Assembly (NCBI RefSeq): GCF_030462475.1 | Contig: NZ_JASMRZ010000007.1 | Coordinates: forward strand, 3,395-54,462 | Direction of reading: 5' to 3' | Source: Variovorax sp. CAN15 | Lineage (GTDB): Bacteria > Pseudomonadota > Gammaproteobacteria > Burkholderiales > Burkholderiaceae_C | Length of the DNA stretch: 51,068 bases | Part shown: piece by piece, positions 48,541 through 51,068 of the stretch | Layout of the letters: the number at the start of each line of letters is the position of its first letter | Position numbering within the stretch: position 1 is the first letter of the stretch | The notes under the pieces: generated by a model | Told to the model about the DNA's origin: nothing | Seen by the model: only the letters and a program-made list of their open reading frames with translations | The model's database searches: none | Position numbers and translations under genes: made by a program

Positions 48541-49055
48541 GACGCTCATGCTGCAAAGCACTGAGCTCGAACAAGCCGATCTCAGTGCTGAAAGATGCCG
48601 GCGCAGTGCCGCATTGCTGGAACTCAGCGCCTGGGGATAGGCCAGGCCGACGTCCGCGGCCTCCAGGATTTCTCCGCGTCGGCGCATCGCAATCCTGAAG
48701 ACTTTCAACGCTCCTCACCGCCGCTGGTCCGCATGAAGCTGTGCGCGACACGTCCGGACGCATGTGACGTGCTTCGAGCCATCGATTCGGGAATCCCGTA
48801 GCCAAAGCCAATCCCGTTCCCACCGATTCCCGTAGGCCACAGTCGGGTTTTGTAATCTAGTGTTTTTATTTGAAACGGATGTTATATTTTCCCAGAAACA
48901 TTTTGATAACACTTATGCATTCAGTCCAGGCCAGACGCCACGTCTCCCTGTGAATGTTCACCTTGGGGAGTCCTGGAATTGCAGTTCAAGCCGCAAGAAA
49001 ACCCCAATTTGGTGCAACTGGCCCTGGTCATCGCTTGGCAGTTCGGGTGCCATCC
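48541..49055. other. Intergenic region before the GTPase operon
   Basis: About 515 bases with no recognised gene. It contains a 9-bp inverted repeat (48557-48589), two similar segments (GGAATCCCGTAGCC and GATTCCCGTAGGCC, about 48790-48840), and a sharply AT-rich stretch at 48850-48910 (TTTTTATTTGAAACGG, then TTATATTTTCCC). That stretch is the likely promoter of the downstream operon, although I cannot fix a -35/-10 pair. Confidence 0.55.
48557..48589. repeat. Inverted repeat, 9-bp arms
   Basis: AGCACTGAG at 48557-48565 and CTCAGTGCT at 48581-48589 are perfect complements around a 15-base loop. No T tract follows on either side. It may be an operator, part of a small RNA, or a second weak terminator for tRNA-Ser. 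Confidence 0.5.
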
Positions 49056-49826
49056 ATGAGCACGCCAACCGCCGCACCTCGTGCCCGCCGGCCGCTGCTG
49101 AGCTTCAGCGTCGAGGGGCTGCCGGCCCGCGACGAACTGCTCTTCAAGTCCCTTGTCCGGTTGCTCGACCACCGCACCCACCAGCACTGGGCCTGGCAGG
49201 TCGAGGGCGCCGACCTTCGCGTGGTGGGCGACAGGCTCCCCGCGCCGCCTGAAGAAGAACCGGCCGACAGCCCGGTGCCGCTGTTGACGATCGGCGAGAC
49301 GCCGCCGCCGCGCGGGCCGTTCCTGCGTTTGCCGTTGCATGCCGATGCGCTCGAGGCCATGCTCAACCGCCTCGGCGCGCTGGTGGTCCATGCCCGCGAG
49401 CTCGGGCTGGCTGCGGCTTCCCGCCGCCGCAACGAGCAGGCAGCGCATGGCGAGGAATACCGCTTGCTGCGCTGGCCCTCGGCCACGCTGCTCGACTCCA
49501 CCCTGCGCATGAAGCTCGCCACGCTGCTCGCGAGCCGTCCGGCTTCGCTGCAGGCGCTGCAGCAGCGCTCGAACGCCAGCGCGCAGGAGTGCGCGGATTT
49601 CATCTCCGTGCTCGAGCGCGCGGGCTTCATCGCGAGCAGTGGCGGAGGCGCCACCGGCTTCGCCAACAGCCGCGCGCCCGAGTCGATCTGGCCCGATTCG
49701 CACATCTCCACCGGCAACGACGCGCCTCATGCCGCGCCCCCCGCGCCGCGCGCCAACGTGGAACCAGGCCTGTTGGCGCGCATCCGCAGCCGCCTCGGGC
49801 TGCTGTCATCCGGACCGAGGGCCTGA
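49056..49826 (+). CDS. Unrecognised 256-aa protein of the roadblock/GTPase operon
   Basis: Starts MSTPTAAPRARRPLLSFSVEGLP. The first ~120 residues are Pro-rich and mixed, with DELLFKSLVRLLDHRTHQHW. A second region (about 145-195) reads STLRMKLATLLASRPASLQ then ALQQRSNASAQECADFISVL and ERAGFIAS, which has the look of a winged-helix fold. The tail is Pro/Ala-rich. It has no signal peptide or membrane helix. The GTPase start lies five bases after its stop, so it is probably the partner or adaptor of that GTPase. No known family was recognised. Confidence 0.75.
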   Translation: MSTPTAAPRARRPLLSFSVEGLPARDELLFKSLVRLLDHRTHQHWAWQVEGADLRVVGDRLPAPPEEEPADSPVPLLTIGETPPPRGPFLRLPLHADALEAMLNRLGALVVHARELGLAAASRRRNEQAAHGEEYRLLRWPSATLLDSTLRMKLATLLASRPASLQALQQRSNASAQECADFISVLERAGFIASSGGGATGFANSRAPESIWPDSHISTGNDAPHAAPPAPRANVEPGLLARIRSRLGLLSSGPRA

Positions 49827-49831
49827 AGAGC

Positions 49832-50350
49832 GTGGAGCACAAGATTCTTTTCACCGGCACCATGGGTGCGGGCAAGACCACTGCCATCGCCGCGGTGAGC
49901 GAGATTCCACCGGTGCGCACCGAGGTGCGCAACAGCGACACCTCCGTCGCCAAGGCCACCACCACCGTGGGCCTGGACTACGGCGAGCTCACGCTCGACA
50001 ACGGCGAGAAGCTGCGCCTGTACGGCACGCCGGGGCAGATGCGCTTCGACTTCATGTGGCGCATCCTCGCGCGCGGCGCGCTGGGCCTCGTGGTCCTGGT
50101 CGACAACAGCCGCCCCGATCCGCTGGCCGACCTGGAGGTGTACCTCGACGGCTTCGCCGAGTTGATCGAGAGCACCGCCTGCGTGGTTGCTGTGGGCCGC
50201 ATGGAGGCGCACCCCGAGCCCGGCCTCGACGCCTATGCCCGGCGCATGCAGGACAAGGGCGTGCTGTGCCCCGTGCTGCCGGCCAACGTGACCGATCCGC
50301 AGCAGGTGGTGCAGCTGCTGGAGCTGCTGCTGATCCAGCTCGAAGCCTGA
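49832..50350 (+). CDS. Ras-like small GTPase (MglA/CvnD-like ATP/GTP-binding protein)
   Basis: A 172-residue single-domain protein starting at GTG (MEHKILFTGTMGAGKTTAIA). G1 is GTMGAGKT. A threonine-rich switch I follows (VAKATTTVGLDYGEL). The G3 region is LYGTPGQMRF, where glycine replaces the aspartate of DTPGQ. The usual G4 NKxD is not visible; CVVAVGRMEAHPEPG occupies its place. The same GTPG variant is found in actinobacterial conservon GTPases. Roadblock proteins downstream are the expected partners. A TTG or other earlier start is unlikely given the upstream stop. Confidence 0.85.
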   Translation: MEHKILFTGTMGAGKTTAIAAVSEIPPVRTEVRNSDTSVAKATTTVGLDYGELTLDNGEKLRLYGTPGQMRFDFMWRILARGALGLVVLVDNSRPDPLADLEVYLDGFAELIESTACVVAVGRMEAHPEPGLDAYARRMQDKGVLCPVLPANVTDPQQVVQLLELLLIQLEA

Positions 50351-50406
50351 TCGCGGCGGACGGCTTTCCCCCTTTCTTTTTCACCGCAACGCCGGACCCC
50401 AACCAC

Positions 50407-50790
50407 ATGAACATCGCACCCCGCATCAAGGACGCCGCCGAGACCGTCGTCGACACGCTCATGCGCGAGGTCAAGGGCGTGAAGGCCGTGGTGATCGCGA
50501 CCGAGGACGGCATGGAGCTCGCCGCGCGCGCGGAGAACACCGCCCAGGTCGCGCGCATGTCTGCCATCGCGAGTTCGCTCGCGGCGCTTGGCGCGGTGGC
50601 TGGCGAGGAAAGCGGCCTCGGCCAGTGCGAGAACGTCGTCATCGAAACCGCGCTGGGCCACATCCTGATGCTGCAGGCCCGGCACGAGGAAGCCGGGCTG
50701 ATCGTGAGCGTGGTGACGGGCAAGGACGCCGTCATCGGCCAGGCCCTGTACTTCTCCAAGCAGGCCACGCTCGCGCTGCAGCGGGCCTGA
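50407..50790 (+). CDS. Roadblock/LC7-domain protein (first)
   Basis: A 127-residue single-domain protein: MNIAPRIKDAAETVVDTLMR, then VKGVKAVVIATEDGMELAAR, MSAIASSLAALGAVAGEESG and IETALGHILMLQARH. The dimeric roadblock fold of MglB/CvnB and LC7 proteins regulates small GTPases by direct contact. It lies 56 bases after the GTPase stop in the same operon. It lacks other domains. Confidence 0.88.
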   Translation: MNIAPRIKDAAETVVDTLMREVKGVKAVVIATEDGMELAARAENTAQVARMSAIASSLAALGAVAGEESGLGQCENVVIETALGHILMLQARHEEAGLIVSVVTGKDAVIGQALYFSKQATLALQRA

Positions 50791-50874
50791 ACGCTTTCAC
50801 CACCGGCTGCCGCTCATCATTCGCCCGGGCGGCGGCCGATCATCAGGGCGATGGAATACCTACGAAAGACTCCG

Positions 50875-51068
50875 ATGGCAAACATCAAGCAATCCATGGA
50901 CGAACTCATGACGATCGACGGCGCGCTCTGCGCGGCACTGGTCGATTCGGGCAGCGGCATGATCCTTGGACAGATCGGTTCGGGCGTCGACCTGGAAGTG
51001 GCCGCCGCCGGCAATACCGAAGTGGTGCGCGCCAAGCACAAGACGATGCGCGCGCTGGGCCTGAACGA
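50875..51068 (+). CDS. Second roadblock/LC7-like protein, cut by window edge
   Basis: The 64 visible residues read MANIKQSMDELMTIDGALCA, then ALVDSGSGMILGQIGSGVDL and EVAAAGNTEVVRAKHKTM, a roadblock-like N-terminal half of a different subfamily from the first. An in-frame ATG eight codons earlier (50851) is an alternative start. The gene continues beyond the window. Confidence 0.75.
   Translation, partial: MANIKQSMDELMTIDGALCAALVDSGSGMILGQIGSGVDLEVAAAGNTEVVRAKHKTMRALGLN

Noticed and set aside
48010-48708. A 232-codon reverse frame across hemW, tRNA-Ser and the spacer
   Set aside because: It crosses a tRNA gene and a strongly supported hemW frame and has no recognisable motif.

Overview
The window is a high-GC betaproteobacterial chromosome segment, most likely from the Comamonadaceae (Variovorax-like). 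I infer this from the housekeeping order lolB-ispE-tRNA-Gln-prs-rplY-pth, the nadK/hrcA pair, the yicC-gmk-rpoZ-spoT run, and the protein sequences themselves. No ribosomal RNA gene, CRISPR array, replication origin or complete insertion sequence was seen.

Left core (about 1-15.9 kb). A truncated peptide-type ABC permease, a YfhL-type ferredoxin and a DUF4124 protein come first. The leftward block lolB-ispE-tRNA-Gln-prs-rplY-pth follows, preceded by a TPR protein. mutM, a dynamin-like GTPase and mutY run rightward; the GTPase and mutY overlap. rapZ, recN and nadK run leftward, and hrcA is divergent from nadK. A tRNA with a CAU anticodon and a strong terminator close the block.

Accessory region (about 15.9-38.6 kb). 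This stretch lies between the CAU tRNA and a tRNA-Arg and looks like an old, eroding island. Intact genes are gnd, zwf, a ClC exchanger, a SulP transporter, two Na+/H+ antiporters, a MarR regulator, TctBA, a LytM-type lipoprotein, an MscS channel, a TAXI-TRAP transporter with DUF1850, a small lipoprotein and a DUF2254 membrane protein. Between them lie recognisable ruins: cyclic beta-1,2-glucan synthase, GH15 glucoamylase, transaldolase, universal stress protein, a glycosyltransferase, a TRAP DctM permease and an IS256-family transposase. The original cargo appears to have served sugar-phosphate (NADPH) metabolism, glucan synthesis and stress tolerance. What survives is mostly ion and organic-acid transport. 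The SulP gene is preceded by a 31-codon leader ORF ending Pro-Pro-stop that lies over mutually exclusive RNA helices, which suggests attenuation.

Right core (about 38.6-51 kb). Two identical tandem tRNA-Arg(ACG) genes and greB are followed by leftward yicC-gmk-rpoZ-spoT. Rightward genes are a Ser/Thr kinase and PP2C phosphatase pair, rph, rdgB, hemW and tRNA-Ser. After a 0.5-kb intergenic region the window ends in a small-GTPase/roadblock operon: an unrecognised 256-aa protein, a Ras-like GTPase with atypical G3 and G4 motifs, and two roadblock/LC7 proteins, the last cut by the window edge. This operon resembles the logic of actinobacterial conservons and of MglA/MglB, and is the best candidate here for a poorly described system.
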